Shown here piece by piece: positions 46,286-55,189 of a stretch of 64,000 nt of DNA. Location: assembly GCF_005233515.1 (NCBI RefSeq), contig NZ_QFZZ01000003.1:124001-188000 (forward strand), read 5' to 3'. This stretch comes from Pseudomonas sp. CFBP13508 (GTDB lineage: Bacteria > Pseudomonadota > Gammaproteobacteria > Pseudomonadales > Pseudomonadaceae). The notes under the pieces were generated by a model. That model saw only the letters and a list, made by a program, of their open reading frames with translations, did no database searches and was not told where the DNA came from. A program made the translations under genes and the position numbers. Within the stretch, counting starts at the first letter, position 1. Each line of letters begins with the position of its first letter.

Positions 46286-46540
46286 ATGAACAGCATCCAC
46301 TGGACTCGCAAAGCTGTTAAGCAGCTTTTGAAATTGCATTCCGTGCACCAAGGGAAGGTTCGCGACGCCGTCACGGCGCTTGCCGACATGCCCGATGTTG
46401 ACAACGTAAAAGCATTGGTTGGTCGTGACTACGCTTACCGACTGCGTGTCGGCAATTATCGAGTCATGTTCGACTGGGATGGCGCAATCAAAGTGGTCAG
46501 TATACAAGAGGTCAAAAAACGTGATGAACGCACCTACTGA
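46286..46540 (+). CDS. RelE/ParE-type toxin
   Basis: An 84-residue toxin. The RelE fold is seen in WTRKAVKQLLKL, then KALVGRDYAYRLRVGNYRVMFDW with the Arg-rich strand typical of ribosome-dependent mRNA nucleases. The ATG at 46286 is preferred to the in-frame ATG at 46205, since the longer form would add an unrelated AT-rich tail. It overlaps the antitoxin start by 17 bp. Confidence 0.9.
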   Translation: MNSIHWTRKAVKQLLKLHSVHQGKVRDAVTALADMPDVDNVKALVGRDYAYRLRVGNYRVMFDWDGAIKVVSIQEVKKRDERTY

Positions 46541-46847
46541 CATTCAAATAATCAATGACGCCGAGGGTAATCCTGCATTCGTGGTTATCCCCTACGCTCA
46601 ATATGTCGCACAGAAAATACAGCCCGATCTGATTCCCCATGAGGTAGTAAGTCGAATCGTTGATGGCGCAACACCGATCCGCGCCTGGCGCGAACATCTC
46701 AACCTGACTCAGGAAGAAGTGGCGAATCGCATGGGCATCTCGCAACCGGCGTTTGCCCAGCAGGAAACAGTCGCCAAACCCCGCAAGGCCACCCGCGAGA
46801 AAATCGCCGCCGCGTTCGGCATCACAGCCAGTCAGCTTGAGCTGTAA
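46524..46847 (+). CDS. Xre-family antitoxin
   Basis: A 107-residue antitoxin. The N-terminal part (GNPAFVVIPYAQYVAQ) is like Phd/YefM-type strands, and the C-terminal half is a helix-turn-helix (LTQEEVANRMGISQPAFAQQE). It should bind both the toxin and the operon promoter. The toxin-first order is the reverse of classical relBE and is common for HigBA-like modules. Confidence 0.9.
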   Translation: MNAPTDIQIINDAEGNPAFVVIPYAQYVAQKIQPDLIPHEVVSRIVDGATPIRAWREHLNLTQEEVANRMGISQPAFAQQETVAKPRKATREKIAAAFGITASQLEL

Positions 46848-46875
46848 GCTGCCCTCTTTATTCCAAGGAATTCCC

Positions 46876-47292
46876 ATGAACATCTGCGGCATTGAAATCA
46901 AAGGCAGCGAAGCGATCATCGCCGTGGCGGCGCTCGACGGTTCGACGTTGAGCCACGTCCCTCTCGCCACGAAAAAGATTGCCCTGGATGACGATGACGA
47001 GGCGGCAAATGTGCGGCGGTTCGCGGCGCAGGTGGCGTCGTTTGTGCGGGAGAATTCGGTGGACCGGATCGCGATCAAGAAGCGCAGCAAAAAGGGCGAG
47101 TTTGCCGGTGGGCCGACGACGTTCAAGATTGAGGGCGTGTTTCAGTTGCTTGATGGCTGTGAGGTGACACTGTTGTCGCCGCAGACGATCAACGCGCAGG
47201 CCAAGAAGCACAACTTTGAACTGCCGGGGACGTTGAACAAATATCAGCATGAGGCTTACAAGGCGGCGTGTTCAGCGTTGGTGAAGAAGTAA
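46876..47292 (+). CDS. DUF3010 family protein
   Basis: A 138-residue protein with the DUF3010 pattern: MNICGIEIKGSEAIIAV at the start, RIAIKKRSKKGEFAGG in the middle and LSPQTINAQAK near the end. The RNase-H-like strand pattern of the N-terminus suggests a nuclease-like fold, but function is unknown. It lies 28 bp after the antitoxin gene and may be part of the same transcript. Confidence 0.85.
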   Translation: MNICGIEIKGSEAIIAVAALDGSTLSHVPLATKKIALDDDDEAANVRRFAAQVASFVRENSVDRIAIKKRSKKGEFAGGPTTFKIEGVFQLLDGCEVTLLSPQTINAQAKKHNFELPGTLNKYQHEAYKAACSALVKK

Positions 47293-47300
47293 CCAAGAGC

Positions 47301-47385
47301 AAGATCAAAAGATCGCAGCCTTCGGCAGCTCCTACTTTGGAATGCATTTCCCTGTAGGAGCTGCCGAAGGCTGCGATCTTTTGAC
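47301..47385. repeat. Inverted repeat, family C, copy 2
   Basis: Full arms of about 32 bp separated by about 20 bp between the convergent DUF3010 and cdhR genes. It is suitable as a two-way terminator. Confidence 0.9.
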
Positions 47386-47387
47386 TT

Positions 47388-48332
47388 TCAGACCTGCGCG
47401 GTACGCCGGTCTTCCCGGGGGCAGCGGGCGAAACGCGCGCGATAGCTGCGGGTGAAATACGACGGTGATTCAAAGCCGCAGGCAATGCTGACTTCGAGCA
47501 CGCTCATGTCGGTCTGGCGCAACAGCTGCCGGGCTTTCTCAAGCCTTAACCGCAGATAGAAGTTGCTCGGCGTATCGTTCAGATGCAGCCGAAACAAGCG
47601 CTCCAGTTGCCGCCGCGTAACCTTGATCGACTCCGCCAGTTGCAGCGTGGTCAGCGGCGGTTCGCTGTGTTGTTCCATTTCGCCAATCACCTGCACCAGT
47701 TTCTTGTTGCTGATGCCGTAGCGCGTCGCGACTTCCATGCGCTGGTGGTCTTTGCGCGGGCGGATGCGCCCGAGCACAAACTGTTCGCTGACCTGAATCG
47801 CCAGTTGCGGGCCGTGGGCCTGGGCGATCAGGTCGAGCATCAGATCAATCGACGCCGTGCCACCCGCCGAGGTGATCCGCCGCCGGTCGATCTCGAACAG
47901 CTCCTGGGTCACGCTGAGCTGTGGATAAGACTCCTTGAACGCATCGATCGCCTCCCAGTGCAGGGTCAGGCGATGGCCATCGAGCAGGCCCGCTTCGGCG
48001 AGGACGAAGCTGCCGGTGTCGATGGCGCCGAGGGTTACGCCTTCGTTGTCCAGCCTGCGCAACCAGTGTTCCAGCGTCGGAGTGATGAACTTCAGCGGTT
48101 CGAAGCCGGCCACCACCAGCAAGGTCGCGCCTTTCTTCAGCGGCTCCAGTGCTGCATCGGCGTTGACCGACATGCCGTTGCTCGCCAGTACCGCGCCGCC
48201 ATCGGCGCTGAGCACATGCCAGCGGTACAACTCGCCGCGAAAGCGGTTGGCCACGCGCAACGGTTCGATCGCGGAAATAAAGCCGATGGCGGAGAACCCC
48301 GGCATCAGCAAAAAGTAGAAATCCTGGGACAT
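47388..48332 (-). CDS. cdhR: Carnitine-responsive GATase1-like/AraC regulator
   Basis: A 314-residue regulator. The N-terminal DJ-1/PfpI-like domain (about 1-180) has the usual FYFLLMPGFSAIGFISAIEP start, and the C-terminal AraC helix-turn-helix domain contains SVLEVSIACGFESPSYFTRSYR (quoted: VSIACGFESPSYFTRSY). In P. aeruginosa CdhR lies beside caiX-cdhCAB and activates carnitine degradation. The ATG at 48332 is preferred to a TTG 20 codons earlier. Divergent from caiX. Confidence 0.92.
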   Translation of the reverse strand: MSQDFYFLLMPGFSAIGFISAIEPLRVANRFRGELYRWHVLSADGGAVLASNGMSVNADAALEPLKKGATLLVVAGFEPLKFITPTLEHWLRRLDNEGVTLGAIDTGSFVLAEAGLLDGHRLTLHWEAIDAFKESYPQLSVTQELFEIDRRRITSAGGTASIDLMLDLIAQAHGPQLAIQVSEQFVLGRIRPRKDHQRMEVATRYGISNKKLVQVIGEMEQHSEPPLTTLQLAESIKVTRRQLERLFRLHLNDTPSNFYLRLRLEKARQLLRQTDMSVLEVSIACGFESPSYFTRSYRARFARCPREDRRTAQV

Positions 48333-48370
48333 GAGCGCACTCGGTTGGCGGACGCGTGGCTCGTTGATAC

Positions 48371-48434
48371 GCCGATTATCGGCGGCGTTCAAGCGTGCAG
48401 GTCGCTACAGTGCAAATGCCAGTCGCCGCAGTGC
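48371..48434. promoter_or_regulatory. caiX-cdhR promoter sites: palindrome and 21-bp direct repeats
   Basis: A perfect hyphenated palindrome GCCGATTATCGGC lies at 48371-48383. Direct repeats GTCGCTACAGTGC (48401-48413) and GTCGCCGCAGTGC (48422-48434) are 21 bp apart, two helical turns. They are candidate CdhR sites; GTCGC is the complement of the GCGAC core seen upstream of cbcX and gbcA. Confidence 0.5.
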
Positions 48435-48522
48435 GCTTTCACGGGTGCATAGCTGCGTAACTTGGCCTCACCGGCGCGCAGATGCCGGGAACCACAATAA
48501 TCGAACTGCCGAGGAACCCGAC

Positions 48523-49467
48523 ATGAAACGACTGATCAGCAGCTGCGTTCTTGCACTCAGCGGTACCGCTTTCTTCAGCACCGGCGTGATGGCGGCCGAA
48601 CCGGCCTCCTGCAAGAACGTACGCATGGGCGTGGTCAACTGGACTGACGTGATCGCCACCAGTGCCATGACCCAGGTTCTGCTCGACGGCCTCGGCTACA
48701 GCACCAAACAGACCAGCGCCTCGCAGCAGATCATCTTCGCCGGGATTCGCGATCAGCGCCTGGACCTGTTCCTCGGCTACTGGAACCCGCTGATGACCCA
48801 GACCATCACGCCATTCGTCGAGGCCAATCAGGTGAAAGTGCTCGAAGCACCGAGCCTGAAAGACGCCCGCGCCACCCTCGCCGTGCCGACCTATCTGGCT
48901 GACAAGGGCCTGAAAACCTTCGCCGACATCGCCAAATTCGAGAAGGAATTGGGCGGCAAGATCTACGGCATCGAACCAGGCTCGGGCGCCAACACGCAGA
49001 TCAAAGCGATGATCGCCAAGAACCAGTTTGGCCTGGGCAAATTCCAACTCGTCGAATCGAGCGAGGCCGGCATGCTCGCCGCCGTCGACCGCGCCGTGCG
49101 CCGCAAGGAAGCCGTGGTGTTCTTCGGCTGGGCGCCGCACCCGATGAACGTCAATATCCAGATGACCTATCTGACTGGTAGCGAAGACGCCCTCGGCCCG
49201 AACGAAGGCATGGCCACGGTGTGGACGGTCACCGCGCCGAAATACGCCGAGCAATGCCCGAACATCGGCCGCCTGCTGACCAACCTGACGTTCACCGCCG
49301 AATCCGAGAGCCGGATGATGCAGCCGCTGCTCGATCACAAGGATGCCTTCGAGTCGGCGAAGCAGTGGCTCAAGGATCACCCCGAAGACAAACAGCGCTG
49401 GCTTGAAGGTGTGACGACTTTCGATGGCAAACCGGCTGCTGAAAATCTGCAACTGACCAGCAAATAA
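48523..49467 (+). CDS. caiX: Carnitine/betaine ABC transporter, periplasmic binding protein
   Basis: A 314-residue OpuAC-type binding protein with a signal peptide (cleavage near VMAAEP). The ligand pocket pattern includes MGVVNWTDV, YGIEPGSGAN and VFFGWAPHPMN, with Trp residues that form the aromatic cage for quaternary amines. It has no permease of its own here; in P. aeruginosa CaiX shares the CbcWV core, also present downstream. Start of the carnitine operon. Confidence 0.94.
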   Translation: MKRLISSCVLALSGTAFFSTGVMAAEPASCKNVRMGVVNWTDVIATSAMTQVLLDGLGYSTKQTSASQQIIFAGIRDQRLDLFLGYWNPLMTQTITPFVEANQVKVLEAPSLKDARATLAVPTYLADKGLKTFADIAKFEKELGGKIYGIEPGSGANTQIKAMIAKNQFGLGKFQLVESSEAGMLAAVDRAVRRKEAVVFFGWAPHPMNVNIQMTYLTGSEDALGPNEGMATVWTVTAPKYAEQCPNIGRLLTNLTFTAESESRMMQPLLDHKDAFESAKQWLKDHPEDKQRWLEGVTTFDGKPAAENLQLTSK

Positions 49468-49481
49468 CCTTGCGATCAAAA

Positions 49482-49518
49482 GCCCCCTCACCCTAGCCCT
49501 CTCCCAAGGGAGAGGGAA
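49482..49518. repeat. Partial family B element (single hairpin), copy 6
   Basis: CCCCCTCACCCTAGCCCTCT joined to CCCAAGGGAGAGGG, between caiX and cdhC. It may be a hairpin that allows more binding protein than enzyme to be made. Confidence 0.75.
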
Positions 49519-49585
49519 TTTAACGACGCTTCGCAGCCCCGCCACGGGCTGCGGACAGACCCATCACGCCTGAAGGAAACGCACC

Positions 49586-50473
49586 ATGAACCACGACGTC
49601 ATCATCACCTGCGCACTTACCGGTGCTGGCGACACGACCGCCAAGAGCCCACACGTGCCGGTCACCCCGAAACAGATTGCCGCTGCCGCGGTGGAAGCGG
49701 CCAAGGCCGGCGCCACCGTCGTGCACTGCCATGTGCGCGACCCGCAGACCGGCAAGTTCAGCCGTGACGTGGCGCTGTACCGCGAAGTGATGGAGCGCAT
49801 CCGCGAGGCGGACGTCGACATCATCGTCAACCTCACCGCCGGGATGGGTGGCGACCTGGAAATCGGCGCGGGCGAGAACCCGATGGAGTTCGGCCCGAAC
49901 ACCGATCTGGTCGGCCCGCTGACGCGTCTTGCCCACGTTGAAGAACTGCTGCCGGAAATCTGCACCCTCGATTGCGGCACGCTGAACTTCGGCGACGGCG
50001 ACACCATTTACGTCTCTACCCCGGCGCAACTGCGCGCCGGCGCCAAGCGCATCACCGAACTGGGCGTGAAGGCCGAACTGGAGATTTTCGACACCGGGCA
50101 TCTGTGGTTCGCCAAGCAGATGATCAAGGAGGGCTTGCTCGACAACCCGTTGTTCCAGCTGTGTCTGGGCATCCCGTGGGGCGCGCCGGCCGACACCACC
50201 ACGATGAAAGCCATGGTCGACAACCTGCCCGCCGACGCGGTGTGGGCCGGCTTCGGCATCGGCCGCATGCAGATGCCGATGGCCGCACAAGCGGTGCTGC
50301 TGGGCGGCAACGTGCGGGTCGGGCTGGAAGACAACCTGTGGCTGGACAAAGGCGTGCTGGCGACCAATGGCCAATTGGTTGAACGCGCCACGGAAATCCT
50401 CAGCCGCCTCGGTGCCCGCGTGCTTACGCCGGCCGAAGGTCGCAAAAAAATGGGCCTGACCCAGCGCGGCTGA
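49586..50473 (+). CDS. cdhC: 3-Dehydrocarnitine cleavage enzyme (BKACE family)
   Basis: A 295-residue zinc TIM-barrel enzyme of the beta-keto acid cleavage (DUF849) family. The metal ligands are in VVHCHVRDP near residue 48, with further family motifs [11 protein letters not shown] and [11 protein letters not shown]. It condenses 3-dehydrocarnitine with acetyl-CoA to give betainyl-CoA and acetoacetate. It corresponds to PA5387. Confidence 0.93.
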   Translation: MNHDVIITCALTGAGDTTAKSPHVPVTPKQIAAAAVEAAKAGATVVHCHVRDPQTGKFSRDVALYREVMERIREADVDIIVNLTAGMGGDLEIGAGENPMEFGPNTDLVGPLTRLAHVEELLPEICTLDCGTLNFGDGDTIYVSTPAQLRAGAKRITELGVKAELEIFDTGHLWFAKQMIKEGLLDNPLFQLCLGIPWGAPADTTTMKAMVDNLPADAVWAGFGIGRMQMPMAAQAVLLGGNVRVGLEDNLWLDKGVLATNGQLVERATEILSRLGARVLTPAEGRKKMGLTQRG

Positions 50474-50491
50474 TCCATCACCCATTTCACC

Positions 50492-50579
50492 TGTAGGAGC
50501 TGCCGAAGGCTGCGATCTTTTGACTTTGACTTTTTAGAAGCAAGATCAAAAGATCGCAGCCTTCGGCAGCTCCTACAGG
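50492..50579. repeat. Inverted repeat, family C, copy 3 (arms reversed)
   Basis: The CTGTAGGAGCTGCCGAAGGC arm comes first and the complement second, within the cdh operon between cdhC and cdhA. Confidence 0.9.
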
Positions 50580-50606
50580 GCTCTTCGAACTCTTCAGGAC
50601 ATCACC

Positions 50607-51572
50607 ATGCGCTTTATCACCGAAATCAAAACCTTCGCCGCTCTGGGCAGTGGTGTCATCGGCAGTGGCTGGGTCGCCCGCGCCCTCGCCCACGGCCTCG
50701 ACGTGGTGGCCTGGGACCCGGCGCCCGGCGCCGAAGCGGCATTGCGCCAACGCGTAGCCAATGCCTGGGGCGCGCTGGAGAAGAACGGCCTGGCGCCCGG
50801 CGCTTCGCAGGACCGTCTGCGTTTTGTCGCAACCATCGAGGAATGCGTGCGTGACGCCGATTTCATCCAGGAAAGCGCCCCGGAACGGCTGGAACTGAAG
50901 CTCGACCTGCACAGCAAGATCAGCGCCGCCGCCAAGCCCGATGCGCTGATCGGCTCCAGCACTTCAGGCCTTTTGCCCAGCGAGTTCTACGAGAGTTCGA
51001 CACACCCTGAACGCTGCGTGGTCGGGCATCCGTTCAACCCGGTTTATCTGTTGCCGCTGGTCGAAGTCGTCGGCGGCAGAAACACCGCGCCGGAGGCGGT
51101 GCAAGCGGCGATGCAAGTCTACCAATCCCTCGGCATGCGCCCGTTGCATGTGCGCAAGGAAGTGCCGGGGTTCATCGCCGATCGCCTGCTCGAAGCGGTG
51201 TGGCGCGAGGCGTTGCACCTGGTCAATGACGGTGTGGCGACTACAGGCGAAATCGACGATGCGATTCGCTTTGGTGCCGGCCTGCGCTGGTCGTTCATGG
51301 GCACGTTCCTGACCTACACCCTGGCCGGCGGCGATGCCGGCATGCGCCACTTCATGTCGCAGTTCGGCCCCGCATTGCAGTTGCCGTGGACGTATCTGCC
51401 AGCGCCGGAGCTGACCGACAAGTTGATCGATGATGTGGTCGATGGCACCACCGATCAACTCGGTCGACACAGCATTTCGGCGCTGGAGCGCTATCGTGAT
51501 GATTGTTTGCTGGCGGTGCTCGAGGCGGTGAAAACCACCAAGGAAAAGCATGGCATGAGTTTCAGCGAATAG
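50607..51572 (+). CDS. cdhA: L-carnitine dehydrogenase
   Basis: A 321-residue NAD-dependent dehydrogenase of the 3-hydroxyacyl-CoA dehydrogenase family that oxidises carnitine to 3-dehydrocarnitine. The Rossmann motif is [14 protein letters not shown] near residue 14. The catalytic region shows [17 protein letters not shown] with the active His, and [18 protein letters not shown] follows. It corresponds to PA5386. Confidence 0.95.
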   Translation: MRFITEIKTFAALGSGVIGSGWVARALAHGLDVVAWDPAPGAEAALRQRVANAWGALEKNGLAPGASQDRLRFVATIEECVRDADFIQESAPERLELKLDLHSKISAAAKPDALIGSSTSGLLPSEFYESSTHPERCVVGHPFNPVYLLPLVEVVGGRNTAPEAVQAAMQVYQSLGMRPLHVRKEVPGFIADRLLEAVWREALHLVNDGVATTGEIDDAIRFGAGLRWSFMGTFLTYTLAGGDAGMRHFMSQFGPALQLPWTYLPAPELTDKLIDDVVDGTTDQLGRHSISALERYRDDCLLAVLEAVKTTKEKHGMSFSE

Positions 51573-51594
51573 ACCTTGCAGAGCGCTTCCGGCC

Positions 51595-51660
51595 CCTTCG
51601 CGAGCAGGCTCGCTCCCACAGGTACACGCATTTCAATGTGGGAGCGAGCCTGCTCGCGAA
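51595..51660. repeat. REP-type inverted pair, family A, copy 10
   Basis: Facing arms between cdhA and cdhB, inside the operon. Confidence 0.9.
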
Positions 51661-51699
51661 GACGGCAGTCCAGTCATCATCAATGTTGGAACCGAAACC

Positions 51700-52176
51700 A
51701 TGCCCCACCTCACCACCTACCAGACCACCATTATCTCCGACTGGGTCGACTACAACGGCCACCTGCGCGACGCCTTCTACCTGCTGATCTTCAGCTACGC
51801 CACCGATGCGCTGATGGACCGCCTCGGCATGGACAGCAGCAACCGCGAGGCCAGCGGCCATTCGCTGTTCACTCTCGAACTGCACCTCAATTATCTGCAC
51901 GAAGTGAAACTCGACACCGAGGTCGAAGTGCGCACGCAAATCATCGGCCACGACAGCAAGCGCCTGCACCTCTACCACAGCCTGCACAAAATCGGCGATG
52001 AGCAAGAGTTGGCCGGCAACGAACAGATGCTTTTGCACGTCGACCTCGCCGGCCCGCGCTCGGCGCCGTTCAGCCCCGATACGTTGCATTGCCTGCAAGC
52101 CATCGTCGCCGATCAGACCGACCTGCCCGCTCCCGCTTACATCGGCCGCGTGATCGCGCTGCCACCCGCTCGGTAA
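51700..52176 (+). CDS. cdhB: Betainyl-CoA thioesterase (hot-dog fold)
   Basis: A 158-residue thioesterase that releases glycine betaine and CoA from betainyl-CoA. The hot-dog signature is DWVDYNGHLRDAFYLLIF (Asp and His of the 4HBT type) near residue 11. It corresponds to PA5385. It ends the carnitine-to-betaine steps and joins this branch to GbcAB. Confidence 0.92.
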   Translation: MPHLTTYQTTIISDWVDYNGHLRDAFYLLIFSYATDALMDRLGMDSSNREASGHSLFTLELHLNYLHEVKLDTEVEVRTQIIGHDSKRLHLYHSLHKIGDEQELAGNEQMLLHVDLAGPRSAPFSPDTLHCLQAIVADQTDLPAPAYIGRVIALPPAR

Positions 52177-52198
52177 ATCCCCCACTGAAGGAGCCGCC

Positions 52199-53362
52199 AT
52201 GAACACCGCCGTCACTGTTGCCGATTTTCGTACTTATCCGTTGATCAGCGCGCTCGGTGGCGTGCAGGGTCTGGCGGATCGCGTTGTCATCGAATGGGCT
52301 GACGGACGTGTCAGCCCGTTTCACCACGTATGGCTGCGCGACAATTGCCCGTGTGATCAATGTGTCTACAGCGTCACTCGCGAGCAAGTCTTTGAAAGCG
52401 TCGATGCCGCCGAGGATTTGCAACCGCTGGCCACGCGCATCGACACCGATGGTTGCCTGCGCATCGACTGGCAGGACGGTCACCTCAGCCGCTTTGACCC
52501 GGGCTGGTTGCGCGCACATGCCTATGACGATGAATCCCGCGCCGAACGCCTGGCCGGCAAACCGCAGCCCCATTTGTGGCACAGCGATCTGCAGTTGCCG
52601 GTGTTCGACTACATCGCGCTGATGAACGACAACGCCGCGCTGCTGCAATGGTTGCTCGCCGTGCGCGACATCGGCCTGACCCAAGTGCGCGGCGTGCCCG
52701 CCGAGCCGGGCTCGCTGAAGCTCATCGCGCAGCGGATTTCCTTCATCCGCGAAAGCAACTTCGGCGTGCTGTTCAATGTGCAATCCAAAGCCGACGCCGA
52801 CAGCAACGCCTACACCGCCTTCAACCTGCCATTGCACACGGATCTGCCGACTCGCGAGCTGCAGCCGGGGCTGCAATTTCTGCATTGCCTGGTGAATGAT
52901 GCCGAGGGTGGCGAGAGCATTTTCGTCGATGGTTTTGCGATCGCCGACGCCTTGCGTCAGGAGGAGCCGCAGCTGTTTGAGGCCCTGTGCGAAATCCCTG
53001 TGGAATTCCGCAACAAGGACCGGCACAGCGACTATCGCTGCCTGGCGCCGATCATCGCTGTGGATGCGCTGGGCCGGGTGGCGGAGATTCGCATGGCCAA
53101 CTTTCTGCGCGGGGCGTTCGATACGTCGGTGGCGCAGATGCCGCTGCTGTATCGAGCCTATCGGCGCTTTATTGCGATGACCCGCGAGCCGCGGTTTCGG
53201 CTGATGCAGCGGCTCAAGCCGGGCGAGTTGTGGTGCTTTGACAACCGCCGCACGCTGCATGCACGCAATGCCTTTGATCCAGCGACCGGGGCGCGGCATT
53301 TTCAGGGCTGCTATGTCGACCGGGATGAGTTGTTGTCGCGGATTCTGGTGTTGCAACGTTGA
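52199..53362 (+). CDS. gamma-Butyrobetaine hydroxylase (TauD/TfdA dioxygenase)
   Basis: A 387-residue 2-oxoglutarate/Fe(II) dioxygenase that makes carnitine from gamma-butyrobetaine. The N-terminal zinc domain has HHVWLRDNCPCDQC near residue 35 (Cys ligands). The catalytic domain has LHTDLPTRELQPG (iron His and Asp near residue 220) and FDNRRTLHARNAF (second His and the 2-oxoglutarate Arg). It lies 22 bp after cdhB, so carnitine synthesis and breakdown share a transcript. AAGGAG precedes the ATG. Confidence 0.92.
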   Translation: MNTAVTVADFRTYPLISALGGVQGLADRVVIEWADGRVSPFHHVWLRDNCPCDQCVYSVTREQVFESVDAAEDLQPLATRIDTDGCLRIDWQDGHLSRFDPGWLRAHAYDDESRAERLAGKPQPHLWHSDLQLPVFDYIALMNDNAALLQWLLAVRDIGLTQVRGVPAEPGSLKLIAQRISFIRESNFGVLFNVQSKADADSNAYTAFNLPLHTDLPTRELQPGLQFLHCLVNDAEGGESIFVDGFAIADALRQEEPQLFEALCEIPVEFRNKDRHSDYRCLAPIIAVDALGRVAEIRMANFLRGAFDTSVAQMPLLYRAYRRFIAMTREPRFRLMQRLKPGELWCFDNRRTLHARNAFDPATGARHFQGCYVDRDELLSRILVLQR

Positions 53363-53732
53363 ACCGCGTCATCGTTCTTCGCGAGCAGGCTCGCTCCCAC
53401 AGGGGTACGCATTGCAAAGTGGGAGCGAGCCTGCTCGCGAAAGCGTCAGCGGGAACAACAAATCTCTGGCTGATTCAAAGCAAAAAAAACTCCGATCAAG
53501 CCGTGACAGGATCGGAGCTGAGGAGGGTACTGTTGAGGAGCTGCCAGGCGAGGGTGACCAAACCTTCGTGAAGCGAGCTGGGGCCAGTGTGCCTAGTCGC
53601 CCATCCAGTCGGTTAGCCGAAAACGACCTGTTCATAGTCGTCCCGGCCACCGCGACAAAACGCCCTTGCCGCGTCCGGTCGGGGCCACCAGAATCGAGCC
53701 AAGACCTCCGTTGCCACAGAAGGATTTGCGTA
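53363..53732. other. Intergenic region before the 87-residue gene
   Basis: A family A pair (53376-53441) occupies the left part. The right part shows no gene. GCGAC occurs at 53652-53656 in CCGCGACAAAACG, like the core in GbdR-type promoters, but without a second copy 20-21 bp away. Confidence 0.5.
53376..53441. repeat. REP-type inverted pair, family A, copy 11
   Basis: Facing arms directly after the gamma-butyrobetaine hydroxylase stop; a likely 3' stabilising or attenuating hairpin for the cdh operon. Confidence 0.9.
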
Positions 53733-53996
53733 ATGATGTACGCCGATTTGATTGACCAGGAAGATCTGTTGGGCCAGCTCAAGGCCTTGGGTATTCAGGT
53801 GCCGAGCGGTACCACCGCCGAGCAGGCCTGCGAGTGTGCGGTGCGTGGCCTGGACAATGTTCGCGCATTTGAACTGCGCAAGATGGTCAAGGACATGTAC
53901 ACCAGTGGCGCCAGCATTCAGCCGGCGGTGCGTCAGGCGATCGACAAGCAATTGTTGCCGGCCCTCTCGGATTACCAGCAGTCCCACAGCGCCTGA
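53733..53996 (+). CDS. Conserved small protein of the betaine region
   Basis: An 87-residue, largely helical soluble protein (DQEDLLGQLKALGIQVPSG; VRAFELRKMVKDMYTSGASI). AGAAGGA lies eight bases before the first of two adjacent ATGs. I do not recognise the family. It sits alone between the carnitine operon and gbdR, with its own upstream region, and could be a small partner of GbdR or of a local enzyme, but nothing in the sequence shows this. Confidence 0.7.
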   Translation: MMYADLIDQEDLLGQLKALGIQVPSGTTAEQACECAVRGLDNVRAFELRKMVKDMYTSGASIQPAVRQAIDKQLLPALSDYQQSHSA

Positions 53997-54000
53997 GAAA

Positions 54001-54080
54001 AGATCAAAAGATCGCAGCCTTCGGCAGCGCCTACAGGGGAACGTATTCCAAATGTAGGAGCTGCCGAAGGCTGCGATCTT
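54001..54080. repeat. Inverted repeat, family C, copy 4
   Basis: Full arms of about 30 bp between the convergent 87-residue gene and gbdR. It may serve as a two-way terminator. Confidence 0.88.
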
Positions 54081-54085
54081 TTGCT

Positions 54086-55189
54086 TTACAGCCTTACGCT
54101 GGCAAACGTCGACTCATTGCGCGCCTGACTCAGCGCTGACATCGGCCCCGACAGCGGCGACATCACGATGGCCTGCGGCAGTGGCAGCATCGCCACCTGC
54201 TGGGTGGTGTTGGAGCCGACGCGCTCGTCACGCGGCGGGATGCCGAAGTACTCGCGATAGCACTTGGAGAAGTGCGGCGTGGAGACGAAACCACACACCG
54301 ACGCCACTTCGATGATCGACATCGGCGTCTGCTTGAGCAGTTGCCGGGCGCGGATAAGGCGCAGCTTCAGGTAATAGCGCGACGGCGAGCAGTGCAGGTA
54401 TTTCTGAAACAACCGCTCCAGCTGTCGCCGCGACACCGCGACATACACCGCCAGTTCATCCAGATCGATCGGCTCTTCCAGGTTGGCTTCCATCAGCGCG
54501 ACGATTTCCTGCAACTTCGGCTGGTTGGTGCCGAGCATGTGCTTGAGCGGCACACGTTGGTGATCCTGTTCGTTGCGGATGCGCTCGTAGACGAACATCT
54601 CCGAGATCGCTGCCGACAGTTCGCGACCGTGATCGCGGCTGATCAGGTGCAGCATCATGTCCAGCGGCGCGGTGCCGCCGGAGCTGGTGAAGCGGTTACG
54701 ATCGAGGGTGAACAGGCGTGTGCTCATGGCCACCCGCGGGAAAGCTTCCTGCATCGCCGCCAGACATTCCCAGTGCACGCTGCAATCGAAGCCGTCGAGC
54801 AGACCGGCGCAGGCCAGCGCCCAACTGCCGGTGCACACCGCGCCCAGGCGCTTGGACTGGCGCGCCTGGCTTTGCAGCCACGAGACGTGTTCACGGGTTA
54901 CGGTACGTTGAATGCCGATGCCGCCGCAGACAATGACCGTGTCCAGAGGCGGGGCTTTGTGCATGGAGGCATCGGGTGTGATCTGCAGACCGTCACTGGC
55001 CCAGACCTGGCCGCCATCGACGGTGAGGGTGCTCCAGCGATACAGCTCGCGACCGGACAACTGGTTGGCCATGCGCAGCGGCTCAACGGCGGACGCCAGG
55101 GAAATCAGCGTGAAATTGTCCAGCAGCAGAAAGCCGATGGATTGAGGCGCACGGTTCTGGGGTTGGGCCCCGGAGTTGAACGACGTCAT
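54086..55189 (-). CDS. gbdR: Glycine betaine/dimethylglycine-responsive regulator GbdR
   Basis: A 367-residue GATase1-like/AraC regulator. The N-terminal DJ-1/PfpI-like domain (about 15-200) begins QSIGFLLLDNFTLISLASAV, and the AraC domain contains LAVYVAVSRRQLERLFQKYL and IIEVASVCGFVSTPHFSKCY. In P. aeruginosa GbdR senses glycine betaine and dimethylglycine and activates gbcAB, dgcAB, sox, cbcXWV and sdaB genes. All of these are present in this window. It is the paralogue of CdhR. Confidence 0.95.
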   Translation of the reverse strand: MTSFNSGAQPQNRAPQSIGFLLLDNFTLISLASAVEPLRMANQLSGRELYRWSTLTVDGGQVWASDGLQITPDASMHKAPPLDTVIVCGGIGIQRTVTREHVSWLQSQARQSKRLGAVCTGSWALACAGLLDGFDCSVHWECLAAMQEAFPRVAMSTRLFTLDRNRFTSSGGTAPLDMMLHLISRDHGRELSAAISEMFVYERIRNEQDHQRVPLKHMLGTNQPKLQEIVALMEANLEEPIDLDELAVYVAVSRRQLERLFQKYLHCSPSRYYLKLRLIRARQLLKQTPMSIIEVASVCGFVSTPHFSKCYREYFGIPPRDERVGSNTTQQVAMLPLPQAIVMSPLSGPMSALSQARNESTFASVRL

